Assembly (NCBI RefSeq): GCF_015751905.1
Contig: NZ_JADOUF010000001.1
Location: forward strand, 2,480,001-2,544,000
Length of the DNA: 64,000 nt
Direction of reading: 5' to 3'
Source: Longispora fulva
GTDB lineage: Bacteria > Actinomycetota > Actinomycetes > Mycobacteriales > Micromonosporaceae
The notes below the pieces were generated by a model. That model made no database searches, had not been told where the DNA came from, and saw only the letters and a list, made by a program, of their open reading frames with translations. Positions within the stretch are counted from its first letter, which is position 1, and every line of letters starts with the position of its first letter. Shown piece by piece: positions 1 to 8,162 of the stretch. The position numbers and the translations under genes were made by a program.

Positions 1-540
1 CAGGCCACGGCCCACCCGGCCTATGACCGGCTGATCAGCTCGTCCATGAAGTACAGCACCTGTTGGGCCACATTCACCGGTTACCCGACCGTCAGCAACT
101 GGTCCCTGGACCGCGACGCCGGCCCGCTACTGGTCGAGGCACTGCGGGTCATGGCGCTCAAGGCGGCCGTGTTCGAGCTGACCGGCGGCGACGAGGAAGC
201 CGCCGAGCTGCTCGTGCCCGCCCCGGTCGACGAGATGATCCACGCCGTGCTCGCCCAGCACACCGTCGTGCGCCAGCTCGAGATGGACCTCGGGGTTCTC
301 TTCCCGCACGCCACCGAGCTGGAGCGGTTCGCCTACAGCCGGGGCGGGTACACCGACGACTGCTACGCCGCAGCCGGCTGGGGCGAGCAGCCCCTGCGGT
401 ACTGGCTGAGCTCCGCCGAGGTCGACCGCCGCCTGGCCGTCCTCAACGACCGCTACGGCCAGGCCGGCTTCACCCCGGGCGGCCGGTCCCACGACATCGA
501 CTTCGAGGTCCTGGCCGTCGCCGAGGTTCTGGGGGCCTGA
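1..540 (+). CDS. hypothetical protein, 5' end probably outside the window
   Basis: The reading frame is open from base 1 through the stop at 538-540. The first in-frame ATG, at 46, has no purine-rich ribosome-binding site before it, so the gene probably begins left of the window; from the ATG the product is 164 aa. The protein is soluble-looking. A central helix with the pattern VDEMIHAVLAQH and a later GGYTDDCYAAAGW segment loosely recall the DExWHxF helix of glycine-rich-domain-like proteins, but that similarity is too weak for an assignment. It ends 4 nt from the convergent gene at 545. I cannot give it a function. Confidence 0.5.
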   Translation, partial: QATAHPAYDRLISSSMKYSTCWATFTGYPTVSNWSLDRDAGPLLVEALRVMALKAAVFELTGGDEEAAELLVPAPVDEMIHAVLAQHTVVRQLEMDLGVLFPHATELERFAYSRGGYTDDCYAAAGWGEQPLRYWLSSAEVDRRLAVLNDRYGQAGFTPGGRSHDIDFEVLAVAEVLGA

Positions 541-544
541 TCCG

Positions 545-1003
545 CTACCGGCGGGCGAGTTCGTGGGACAGCACCCGACGCAGGGCCTTGGTGACCTCGC
601 CGGGTGCGAACCGCTCGCCCGCCACCCGCTCGACCCGGGCCACCGCACTCATCAACGCCGCCTCCGGACACACCCGCAGACTCGCCACCAACCAGCCCTC
701 CAGGTCATCCAGCACCTCGGGCAGCTCCAACGCCGCTTCCGGCACCGCGACATCGGCCGCATCCGGGTCCCGGAGGTCGGGAAGCGGGTCGCCGCCGGAG
801 GCGTAGCGGCCCGGTGGCATGCCGACGCGGAAAGGGTGCACGCACACCGCGGTGCCTGCCTGGTCGACGCGCCAGCCGATCCGCGGGTCGTAGGCGAACT
901 CCGGACCTGGCCGGTCGACGACATCGAACTTGCCGGGGCCGAGTTCCTGGGCCGGGCACACCGCGCAGGTGTCGGCCTCCCAGCACGGCAACGGTCCGCT
1001 CAT
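545..1003 (-). CDS. hypothetical protein with N-terminal Cys cluster
   Basis: A 152-aa soluble protein starting at ATG 1003; ATGs at 1030 and 1039 are alternatives but would overlap the start of the divergent HD gene. Near the N terminus there is a C-x5-C-x2-C cluster (CWEADTCAVC), which could bind metal. The C terminus is helical (EALMSAVARVERVAGERF-like segment). It is divergent from the HD/APH pair, sharing about 30 bp of possible control region with it, and convergent with the left-edge gene. No family was recognised. Confidence 0.5.
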   Translation of the reverse strand: MSGPLPCWEADTCAVCPAQELGPGKFDVVDRPGPEFAYDPRIGWRVDQAGTAVCVHPFRVGMPPGRYASGGDPLPDLRDPDAADVAVPEAALELPEVLDDLEGWLVASLRVCPEAALMSAVARVERVAGERFAPGEVTKALRRVLSHELARR

Positions 1004-1031
1004 GCCCACACCGTACGGAACGGGAGCCATC

Positions 1032-1616
1032 GTGACCATTCTCCGCCCGCCGCGCCCTCCGCTCGTTGACAAAGCGTTGACACAGGCGCGGACCTGGTGC
1101 GCTGGCCACGTCATCGACGACCGGCCGGCCCTCGTGCACGCCGTGCGGGTCGCCGTCACCCTCGGCCAGCACGTTCCCGGTGCGCCTGAGCACCTGGTGG
1201 CCGCAGCGCTCCTGCACGACGCCCCCGAACTCGCCTCCACCGAGGTGCCGCTGGACCGGGTGCTGGCCGCCTGGTTCGGCGTGCGGGTCCGCGATATCGT
1301 CCGCGCGCTGGAGGTCGAGCACCACGCCCTCGACGGCCCGAACCCGATCATCGACACCAGCGACCGGGAGGTGCTCCTGGCGTCGACCGCAGACAAGATC
1401 GTCGCCATCAGCTCGCTGCTGCGCCGGGCCCGCGCATCCGGCGACGTTGACCGGTTCTTCGCGGCCCGCCCTGCGCTGCTGGGCCTGCTAGGCCACTTCG
1501 GCGCGTTCGCCGACGCCGGGGTCGGGATCGTGCCGCCGAGCATGACCACCGCGCTCCGCGACGTGCTGGTCCTGCTCGACCGGGCCACCGCGCACGCCAG
1601 GGCCGCCGCTTCATGA
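1032..1616 (+). CDS. HD-domain phosphohydrolase, MESH1/RelA-hydrolase-like
   Basis: Starts at GTG 1032, preceded by GGGAG at 1022-1026; product about 194 aa. The metal-binding HD core is visible: a first His in ALVHAVRVA, the HD pair in AALLHDAPE, and a distal Asp in STADKIVAI. Spacing resembles the ppGpp-hydrolase (SpoT/MESH1) type of HD protein, which removes pyrophosphate from alarmones or related nucleotides; the actual substrate is unknown. Its stop overlaps the start of the downstream kinase-like gene (ATGA at 1613-1616), so the two are translationally coupled. Confidence 0.72.
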   Translation: MTILRPPRPPLVDKALTQARTWCAGHVIDDRPALVHAVRVAVTLGQHVPGAPEHLVAAALLHDAPELASTEVPLDRVLAAWFGVRVRDIVRALEVEHHALDGPNPIIDTSDREVLLASTADKIVAISSLLRRARASGDVDRFFAARPALLGLLGHFGAFADAGVGIVPPSMTTALRDVLVLLDRATAHARAAAS

Positions 1617-2530
1617 TCCCCACTTCGGTCCGGAACCTGCTGCTGGAACAACTTCTGGCCGACTCGAACCTTGAGCTGGAGCACCACGAGATGATGCGGG
1701 TATGGCGGCTGTCCGGGGTGGAGCGCCTGCACCTGGCCGGGGGCGGCTCGCTGGTCTTCAAGTACGCCGCCCGGCCATTCACCACCGAGCACCAATGGTT
1801 GTCCCACGCTGCCGCGGTCGGCGTCTCAGCGCCACGGCTCGTGGCGGCCACGCTCCGAGACGATCACCTGGGAATGCTCATCGACGACCTTGGGCCGCCC
1901 GCACGGGTGGCGACCGTCGCCGACCTTCTGAAGATCGCTCCCGCCCTGCACTCCGCACCCGGCCGGCCGGCAGGCGGCCTCCTGGCGACCGTCGATCTGG
2001 CCTGCCTTACCCAGGTCGGACGACAGGCTCTCGATGCGCTGCGCGCTCAAGGGCGATTTGCCGGCGCCGCCGGCATCAGCCGGTCACTCGCCCAGCTCGA
2101 GCGGGTCACTCGCCGCCGGGTGGCCGGGGCGAACATGCCACCGTTCGGCCTCTGCCACGGCGAACTGCATCACAGCGCCCTGCACATCAACCAGACGGGC
2201 CACGTCACGGTCCTGGACTGGGCGATGGCCCACACCGGCCCTGGCCTCCTGGACCTGGCCTCCTGGTTCGGCACCCGAACCGTCCCCGACCAGCCTGCGG
2301 CCCGCCGCCTGTTGTACGGCTACGTCGCTGCCGGCGGTTCGGCTGTCGGGCTCGCCGAGCGGGGAGGGCTGGCCGCCGAGGTGTGGGCGATGGGCTGGCA
2401 CCGGGTGCGGGCCGCCGCCTGGTTCCTGACAGGCGCCGCTAACGGCGTCCACGGCCCGGAGACTGATATCGCCCATGCGGCCATTGTCAACCGTCAGTTG
2501 ATCACCGCCGCAGGGCTCTTGGACGCCTGA
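1613..2530 (+). CDS. aminoglycoside-phosphotransferase-like (APH) kinase
   Basis: A 305-aa protein of the APH/choline-kinase fold. The catalytic-loop region reads LCHGELHHSALHIN followed by VLDWAMA. In canonical APH enzymes the loop is HGDxxxxN and the metal ligand is D in DW; here the HGD aspartate is replaced by Glu and the Asn position is shifted, so activity may be altered. It overlaps the HD hydrolase by 4 bp. A coupled kinase and phosphohydrolase suggest opposing reactions on one small molecule, which is inference. A second, divergent APH-like protein lies at 7275-8162. Confidence 0.7.
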   Translation: MIPTSVRNLLLEQLLADSNLELEHHEMMRVWRLSGVERLHLAGGGSLVFKYAARPFTTEHQWLSHAAAVGVSAPRLVAATLRDDHLGMLIDDLGPPARVATVADLLKIAPALHSAPGRPAGGLLATVDLACLTQVGRQALDALRAQGRFAGAAGISRSLAQLERVTRRRVAGANMPPFGLCHGELHHSALHINQTGHVTVLDWAMAHTGPGLLDLASWFGTRTVPDQPAARRLLYGYVAAGGSAVGLAERGGLAAEVWAMGWHRVRAAAWFLTGAANGVHGPETDIAHAAIVNRQLITAAGLLDA

Positions 2531-2611
2531 GTTTTGTCGCGGCCGGTCTGGTGTTGGGCGGTCGGCCGCTGGAATGCTTGGCCAGGTGTCGACGAAGTCG
2601 GGGGTACTGGA

Positions 2612-3739
2612 GTGCTGGATGAGTCGGAGCACCTGATCAAGCGACTGCGTGAGCTGGTGGAGTGCGAATCGCCGACTGAGGATCGCGCAGCGTTGTCACT
2701 GTGCGCGGACCTGCTGGACGGCTGGTTCACCTCAGCGCTCGGGCGTCCCGCGCAGCGCGTCTTCACAGACGGTCGACAGCATCTGCTGTGGGCGGCCGAC
2801 GATCCGGCGGTGTTGCTGCTCGGGCACTACGACACCGTGTGGCCTGTCGGCACTCTCGCCGACATCCCGTTCACGATCGACGAGGGGATCGCGCGCGGGC
2901 CGGGTGTGTTCGACATGAAGGCGGGCATCGTCCTCATCTTGTCGGCGGTGGAGCAGTTGGCCGATCGGTCGCGGCTGAGTGTGCTGCTGACCGCCGACGA
3001 GGAGACCGGGTCGGTCGGATCAAGGACGGTGATCGAGGAGCAGGCGCGGCGGAGCGCGGCGGTGCTGGTGTGCGAGCCCAGCGCCGACGGAGGGGCGGCA
3101 AAGATCGCCCGCAAGGGCGTGGCCCGCTACACGATCACTCTCACCGGCCGGGCCGCGCACGCCGGACTCGAACCACACCTGGGGGTCAACGCGAGCCTGG
3201 AGATGGCTCACCAGATGCTCGCCACAGCAGCCCTCGCCGCGCCGGAGCTCGGGACGACGGTCACCCCGACCGTGTCGTCGTCGGGTACCACGGTGAACAC
3301 CGTGCCCGAGGCGGCCGTGTTCGAGGTGGATGTCAGGGCCTGGGAGCGCGGCGAGCTGGACCGGGTCGACGCCGGCCTGCACGCGCTCACCCCGGTGCTG
3401 GGCGGTGCCACTGTGACGGTGGTCGGCGGACCGAACCGCTACCCACTGGAGCCGAAGGTCGCCACCGGCCTGCTGGCCGAGCTGCACGCCGCCGCCGAGT
3501 CCCTCGGCATCGCCCCGCCGGCGGGTGAGCGGTCCGGTGGTGGGTCTGACGCGAATCTCACCGGGGCGCTCGGCGTTCCGACATTGTGTGGGCTCGGCGC
3601 GATGGGCGCGCACCCGCACGGCCGCGACGAGCACGTCGACGTCGCGTCCCTTCCACAGCGCGCCGCGCTGCTGGCGGAGCTGGTCCGGCGGCTGTGCGCC
3701 TCGGGCCTGGGTTTCGGTTCGCCCCAGGTGCGGGCATGA
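2612..3739 (+). CDS. M20-family metallopeptidase (carboxypeptidase G2/ArgE-like)
   Basis: About 375 aa from GTG 2612, with a GGGG purine stretch at 2601-2604; an upstream ATG at 2534 would add an unconserved-looking leader. The di-zinc M20 signature is complete: GHYDTVWPVG (His, Asp), GPGVFDMKAG (bridging Asp), TADEETGS (catalytic and ligand Glu), VCEPS, and the C-terminal AHPHGRDEHVD ligand region. A dimerisation lid domain sits between. The family removes a C-terminal amino acid or acyl group from small peptides or folate-like substrates in the cytoplasm. Its stop overlaps the next ATG (ATGA at 3736). Confidence 0.85.
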   Translation: MLDESEHLIKRLRELVECESPTEDRAALSLCADLLDGWFTSALGRPAQRVFTDGRQHLLWAADDPAVLLLGHYDTVWPVGTLADIPFTIDEGIARGPGVFDMKAGIVLILSAVEQLADRSRLSVLLTADEETGSVGSRTVIEEQARRSAAVLVCEPSADGGAAKIARKGVARYTITLTGRAAHAGLEPHLGVNASLEMAHQMLATAALAAPELGTTVTPTVSSSGTTVNTVPEAAVFEVDVRAWERGELDRVDAGLHALTPVLGGATVTVVGGPNRYPLEPKVATGLLAELHAAAESLGIAPPAGERSGGGSDANLTGALGVPTLCGLGAMGAHPHGRDEHVDVASLPQRAALLAELVRRLCASGLGFGSPQVRA

Positions 3740-4782
3740 TGGCCGGTATGCGTCTGCTGCTGATCGGCGGTACCTGGTTCCTCGGCCGCGTCCTCGCCGA
3801 GTCCGCACTTCAGCGCGGCTGGTCCGTGACGTGCTTCAACCGTGGCAAGACCGGCCGTGACGTGCCCGGGGTCCGCAGCATCCGCGGTGATCGCTTCGAC
3901 CCCGCTTCGCTGGACGCTCTCGCCGCTCAGGGTGGCTGGGACGCGGTGATCGACACCAGCGTCTACGAGCCGCCGGAAGCGGCATCGATGGCGCAGGCGC
4001 TGCGCTCCGTCGCAGCCCGGTACGCGCTGGTGTCGACGGTGTCGGCCTACCGTCACTGGCCCGAACAACCGTGCGAGGAAGCGTCACCGCTGTGGCCGTC
4101 CCGCCCCGACGCCCGCGAGAGCGATCCGGATGTGCAGGCGCTACCTCGGCCGTTTCGGTACGGCACACTCAAGTCCGGCTGCGAACAAGCCGTCCTCGAC
4201 GTCTTCGGCGACGACACGCTGATCGTGCGGCCCGGCGTCATTCTCGGCCCACACGAGTACGTCGGCCGGCTCCAAGCCCTGCTGCGGCGGGCCAAGCGCG
4301 GTGGGCAGATCCTCGCCGCGGGCTCTCCCGACCAGCCGATCCAGCCCGTCGACGTGCGCGACCTCGCGGCGTTCCTTCTCGACCAGCTCGCCACCGGCAG
4401 GACGGGCACGTACAACATCACCGCACCTTCCGGACACGCCACCTACGGCGACCTGCTGACCGGCTGCGTCACGGCCGTTGGCGCGGACGCGGAGCTGGTG
4501 TGGGTGGACGCGCAGTGGCTGCTGGATCAGGGCGTGAAGGAATGGACACAGCTCCCGCTGTGGCGGACCCCGCAAGGCACCTGGCGGGTCGACTCCCGAA
4601 AAGCGCAGCAGGCGGGGCTGCGGTGCCGCCCGCTGACGGAAACGATCATCGACACGTGGCGGGCGTTGCAGGCCGAACCGCTCGTTGACCATGAGCGGCA
4701 GCGTGAACACGGCCTGCCCGCCGAGCAGGAACGTGAACTGCTGCAAGCGTGGCAGGCAGCATCAGGGGCGTCCGTCTGTTAG
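3736..4782 (+). CDS. NAD-dependent epimerase/dehydratase family protein
   Basis: An extended SDR protein of about 348 aa. The Rossmann nucleotide-binding motif GGTWFLGR lies at the N terminus; the YGTLKSGCE segment carries the catalytic Tyr-x3-Lys, and the C-terminal half carries the substrate region. Starts at 3736, 3739 and 3748 are all possible; 3736 is coupled to the upstream peptidase stop. A broken near-identical copy of the first ~400 bp lies at 9724-10111. The 3' end overlaps the convergent XRE regulator by 21 bp. Substrate is not predictable. Confidence 0.82.
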   Translation: MMAGMRLLLIGGTWFLGRVLAESALQRGWSVTCFNRGKTGRDVPGVRSIRGDRFDPASLDALAAQGGWDAVIDTSVYEPPEAASMAQALRSVAARYALVSTVSAYRHWPEQPCEEASPLWPSRPDARESDPDVQALPRPFRYGTLKSGCEQAVLDVFGDDTLIVRPGVILGPHEYVGRLQALLRRAKRGGQILAAGSPDQPIQPVDVRDLAAFLLDQLATGRTGTYNITAPSGHATYGDLLTGCVTAVGADAELVWVDAQWLLDQGVKEWTQLPLWRTPQGTWRVDSRKAQQAGLRCRPLTETIIDTWRALQAEPLVDHERQREHGLPAEQERELLQAWQAASGASVC

Positions 4783-6246
4783 CTGACTGGGTGCGTCGGC
4801 GGTGAAGGCGCCGATCCGTTCGATCAGCTCTGCCACGTCTTTCTGTCCGCGCCACCGCGCTGCGCTCAGGCCGTCTGCGACCTGCCTGATGCGGGTGACA
4901 AGCGAGTGGCGCCTCCGCGCCGCCGGTACATGCCAGACCTGCTCGAGCGCAGCTGTCGTCGCGTCCAGCCGGTGGCCGGCCAGCTCTGCTGCGGCAAGGT
5001 CGCAGTAGGCGCGCTCCGGCACCAGCCCGCCGAGCCCGTCGGCCGGCAGGAGCGTCAGCGCAGCCTGAATCCGCGCCGCCGCACTCTGGGCGTCGCCAAC
5101 CTGCAGCAGTGCGCTGCCCGCGCACGCCGCGTGCCGCGACGGACCCCACCCGAACTCACCGCCCACTTCATCGAACAGGTCGTCCCTGCCGTCGGACGCC
5201 GCCAGCGCCACATCGGCCGCGCGCAGTGCCTGCCGAGTACGGTTGCCATCGCCGAGCAGCGCCCAGGCGCGGGCCTCGATGCACCGCAGCCGTGCCTCCG
5301 CCGCACCTGACGGGCAACCTTCCAGCCCTGCGGCGATCGAGGCGACAGCCTGGTGGGGCTGGCCGGTCCAGAACTGGATCAGCGCCGCTGTTCCGCGCGC
5401 CCAGGACCGTAAACCCGCGTGACCGACGAGTTCGGCGTAGACGCCGGCGGCGTGGGCGAGTTCGGCGGCCGGTGCCCAAGCGGTCATGTCGAAGGACGCG
5501 ATCGCCGCCAGCCCGCACGCCTGCCCTGCGGCCAGGTACAGGTCCGCGGTTTGCGCGGGCCGACTGGTGCGGTCCAACAGCAGATAGGCAACGTCGCGCA
5601 TGCGGCGGGCTTCGCGCAGCAGCACTGGGGACGGGAGGTCCGCATACCCGCGAGCCAAGGTCACGACGCCCACCTGGACCTGTTCAATGCTGACCGGGTC
5701 GACGCCTCCGCTGACGCGCATGGCGTGGTCGGTGGCCTCGCTGGCGGTGATCGCCGCAGCATCCGCCCAGCCAGCCGCCGGACGAGCACCCCGGCGTGCA
5801 CTCATCACCGACGGCGACGGCTCCAGCAGGTCCAGTCCGTGCGCGACCCGCTGGCCCGCCAGGTGTTGTTCGGCTGGCAAGTCGTGGCTCCGACGGTAGC
5901 CCCTGTTCACAGCGCCGTCGGTGTCGAGTGGCCCCGCAACGCCCAGCTTCTGTCCTTGGCGTACCACGAGGGCAACGGTGGTCGCCATGTGCGAGCCGCG
6001 GATCAGGTCCTGGAGGCCGTCAAATCCGGCTATGAGTGCACCACCGGCATCCAGTAGCCGATCACAGATCGCCCAGAATTCCCGGGGCACGTTCTGCCGA
6101 CCGGTCTCGACGTTGGCAATGGTCGAGCGCACATAGTTCGTCAGCGGCGCCAGGGTGAACTGGGTGTGGCCTGCCGCGAGGCGGTACGCCGCCAACAGTT
6201 CCCCCAGCACTTTGCGAGCCTCGCGGACATCCTGCGGATCAGCCAT
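4762..6246 (-). CDS. XRE-type HTH regulator with TPR-like C-terminal region (copy 1)
   Basis: 494 aa from ATG 6246. The N terminus carries a Cro/C1-type helix-turn-helix (about residues 3-65), including HTQFTLAPLTNYVRSTIANVE and GRQNVPREFW, typical of actinobacterial XRE-TPR regulators. Residues about 170-470 are Ala/Leu-rich helical repeats of the TPR kind, probably for sensing a partner or signal. It is paralogous to the protein at 8159-9532; the DNA-binding halves match almost word for word while the repeat halves have diverged. Their leaders also match, so both may bind the same operator. Confidence 0.82.
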   Translation of the reverse strand: MADPQDVREARKVLGELLAAYRLAAGHTQFTLAPLTNYVRSTIANVETGRQNVPREFWAICDRLLDAGGALIAGFDGLQDLIRGSHMATTVALVVRQGQKLGVAGPLDTDGAVNRGYRRSHDLPAEQHLAGQRVAHGLDLLEPSPSVMSARRGARPAAGWADAAAITASEATDHAMRVSGGVDPVSIEQVQVGVVTLARGYADLPSPVLLREARRMRDVAYLLLDRTSRPAQTADLYLAAGQACGLAAIASFDMTAWAPAAELAHAAGVYAELVGHAGLRSWARGTAALIQFWTGQPHQAVASIAAGLEGCPSGAAEARLRCIEARAWALLGDGNRTRQALRAADVALAASDGRDDLFDEVGGEFGWGPSRHAACAGSALLQVGDAQSAAARIQAALTLLPADGLGGLVPERAYCDLAAAELAGHRLDATTAALEQVWHVPAARRRHSLVTRIRQVADGLSAARWRGQKDVAELIERIGAFTADAPSQLTDGRP

Positions 6247-6249
6247 CGG

Positions 6250-6400
6250 CCGCCCCGTCCTGAGCTGAAGGAGTTCCTGCCCCGACGGTGGCCGGTGCGG
6301 CGGCGGTCGGACGTTAGCCAGCATCGGTGAAGCGCAAGGTGACACACAAGCACACACGCTGTCGCTGCATGTCGGAACATATTGACAATCCATTGACACC
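6250..6400. promoter_or_regulatory. conserved leader of XRE copy 1 with TTGACA direct repeat
   Basis: The bases upstream of XRE copy 1 match those upstream of copy 2 (9540-9690) in blocks: CCCCGTCCTGAGCTG, the CACACGCT region, and TGTCGGAA followed by ATTGACAATCCATTGACACC. TTGACA occurs at 6382-6387 and again at 6393-6398, one helical turn apart. On the minus strand this reads as a TGTCAAT direct repeat. It is a plausible operator/promoter for the regulators; orientation and target are inference. Confidence 0.55.
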
Positions 6401-6465
6401 GCCCACACCTCGGCTGACGGAGCAGTCCCTGAGCTACATTGCACCGCGCTGAAGGCGGAGGCGGA

Positions 6466-7149
6466 TCACAAGAAGATGGTGTGAACCGGCATCCACGAGT
6501 ACTGCTTGCCCTGGCGGCGCAGCGACACAAGGTAAATGTGCGAAACGTTCACCTCGACTGGGCGTTCGTCACGAAGTTCTTCGACCGCGGCGATTACCGG
6601 CTGGGCGCTTCGGTGCAGGCCGTTGTAAGCGATGCTGATGTGGGGTCGAAGGTCCGCGACCACGCGTTCGCCAAGACATGCGGCCGCCGCGGCGGCCAGC
6701 TCGGCGTGGATGTGGATGATGCGGTCCCACGGGGAGACTGAGAATCGAACGGCGCCGGTCGAACCAGCGAGTGGACCAACCGCAAGCGGGATTGCACCCG
6801 AGCCGCCGAGTCGCTGAGTTGCGTTCGCAGCGATCGCCGACAGGTTCGTTTGGCTGATGTCCTCGATAGCGCTGACGCGCAGCAGGGTCAGATGCAGCAG
6901 GTCCAAAGGCACGGGCGCAAGGTCGGCATCGTTGTGCAGTGCCTTCTGAAGTTCGGCGGCGCGCCTCCGCAGATCGGGCTGGTCTCCTAATGCCAGGATC
7001 CAGTAGTACGCCTCGGCGCCGTCGGGCCAGGCGGGGCGACTCCAATGGTCTGACAGGCGCCGCAGCCCGGCGTAGGCCGCCCAGTCGTTGGTGACGATCG
7101 CATCGTGGTCGGTCAAGGACGAAGGCAGCTGGTGCGGAAACGCCGTCAC
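6466..7149 (-). CDS. 2H phosphoesterase / 2'-5' RNA ligase-like protein
   Basis: About 227 aa starting at GTG 7149, with a GAGAGG ribosome-binding site 7 nt upstream. Two H-x-T/S-like motifs define the 2H superfamily: LLHLTLLRVS in the first half and LRPHISIAYN in the second. These enzymes open or hydrolyse cyclic phosphates, as in 2'-5' RNA ligase, tRNA-splicing phosphodiesterases and AKAP18-like proteins. The gene follows an APH-like kinase and an XRE regulator on the same strand, probably in one operon. In the 125-nt gap before it there is a short coding-like stretch (ending 7154) with no credible start. Confidence 0.72.
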   Translation of the reverse strand: MTAFPHQLPSSLTDHDAIVTNDWAAYAGLRRLSDHWSRPAWPDGAEAYYWILALGDQPDLRRRAAELQKALHNDADLAPVPLDLLHLTLLRVSAIEDISQTNLSAIAANATQRLGGSGAIPLAVGPLAGSTGAVRFSVSPWDRIIHIHAELAAAAAACLGERVVADLRPHISIAYNGLHRSAQPVIAAVEELRDERPVEVNVSHIYLVSLRRQGKQYSWMPVHTIFL

Positions 7150-7274
7150 CAATTCACCTCTCCGCAAGAGTCTCGTACTGGGCGGCAACGCACAGCGTCT
7201 TGGGCCGCACGTGGTCGATCTTCGCCTGCCGAATTGCCTCCCGCCTGGCCCGCCCGCCGCCGGGTGTGCGCTGG

Positions 7275-8162
7275 TCATGGAACTCCGGCCCAGCGCCACG
7301 GCCGCGGTCCTTCCTCGCCTCGCAGGCAAGCGAGGCGGATCTGAACTTGCTCGGCGATGCGCGGCCGGTCGGGATACTCGATGGCCATCTGAGTCGCGAA
7401 GGTGAGCTTCCGTAGTTCCCGGATGTCGCGGAGCACCGGGTATCCGTCCCAGGTGGTGACGTCGCAGCCGTATGCGCGGCAGAAGTCGTCCCAGTCGTCG
7501 GTGGTGACTGATCCGAAGGTGAAGTGGTCGACGGCGACGGCGGTGAGGTCCCATTCGGGTGGGCCGACCGCGAACCGTTCCAGGTCCAACACAACCGGGC
7601 CGGCGGCGGTGATGGCGATGTTGGAACCCCACGCGTCCCCGTGCACCGCACACCACGCCATCCCCTCGGGCAGTGCGGCGTAGCGTTCCCGCAGCGCGGC
7701 GAGGCGTTCGTGCAGCCAGGCGCGGTCGGTAGCGGTGACGGTCGCGGCGGCGTCGATGCGGTCGGCCAGTTGGGTCAACGGCTCCAGCCGTGGTAGGTCT
7801 AGTTCGGGTGGTGGGATGAGGGTGTGAAGGCGTCGCAGCATTCCCGCAACGTCCAGCGCGCTGCCGGGCCGATGCGGTGGGAGCTCGTGCCAGAACGTCA
7901 CCGCCCGCCCATTGACCGCCACCGGCTGCTCAAGGTCTTCGACGACCCGGACGACTGGGACTCCTTCGGCCGCCAACCACTGTGACACCCGGGTCTCCTT
8001 GGCGGCCGTGCCCTGCTGTCCGGGGCGTGCGACGCGGGCGACGATCGCGCCAGGGAGCCGGAACAGGGTGTTCTGTCCGTGGCGGATCAGCTCGGCTGCC
8101 CCCGGGTCCAGTCCAGCGACCTCGGCGGCTACGAGGAGCGCGGTCCGGGCCTGCTCGATCAT
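7275..8162 (-). CDS. aminoglycoside-phosphotransferase-like (APH) kinase
   Basis: 295 aa from ATG 8162. The catalytic loop VHGDAWGSNIAI and the metal-binding VLDLE match the canonical APH fold (HGDxxxxN then D). The N-lobe has FRLPGAIVARV followed by AAKETRVSQWL, the ATP-binding Lys/Glu region. The ATG overlaps the stop of the upstream XRE regulator by 4 bp, so the pair is translationally coupled. In this setting it could phosphorylate a small alcohol or amino-sugar metabolite; resistance is possible but unsupported. Confidence 0.78.
   Translation of the reverse strand: MIEQARTALLVAAEVAGLDPGAAELIRHGQNTLFRLPGAIVARVARPGQQGTAAKETRVSQWLAAEGVPVVRVVEDLEQPVAVNGRAVTFWHELPPHRPGSALDVAGMLRRLHTLIPPPELDLPRLEPLTQLADRIDAAATVTATDRAWLHERLAALRERYAALPEGMAWCAVHGDAWGSNIAITAAGPVVLDLERFAVGPPEWDLTAVAVDHFTFGSVTTDDWDDFCRAYGCDVTTWDGYPVLRDIRELRKLTFATQMAIEYPDRPRIAEQVQIRLACLRGEEGPRPWRWAGVP

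Noticed and set aside
1066..1082. TTGACA-N5-TTGACA at 1066 and 1077 resembling the XRE leader element
   Set aside because: It lies inside the HD coding region (codons for VDKALTQ) and lacks the flanking TGTCGGAA block, so it may be chance.
545..1807. 420-residue minus-strand frame extending through the HD and kinase genes
   Set aside because: Only the first-transcribed-end-distal 152 residues (545-1003) look coding; the rest is antisense to a well-supported HD gene and is rich in Arg/Ser from GC bias.
7154..7290. Small coding-like frame between APH and 2H genes
   Set aside because: It has no ATG or usable GTG start and no family; it is probably the shadow of the intergenic leader.
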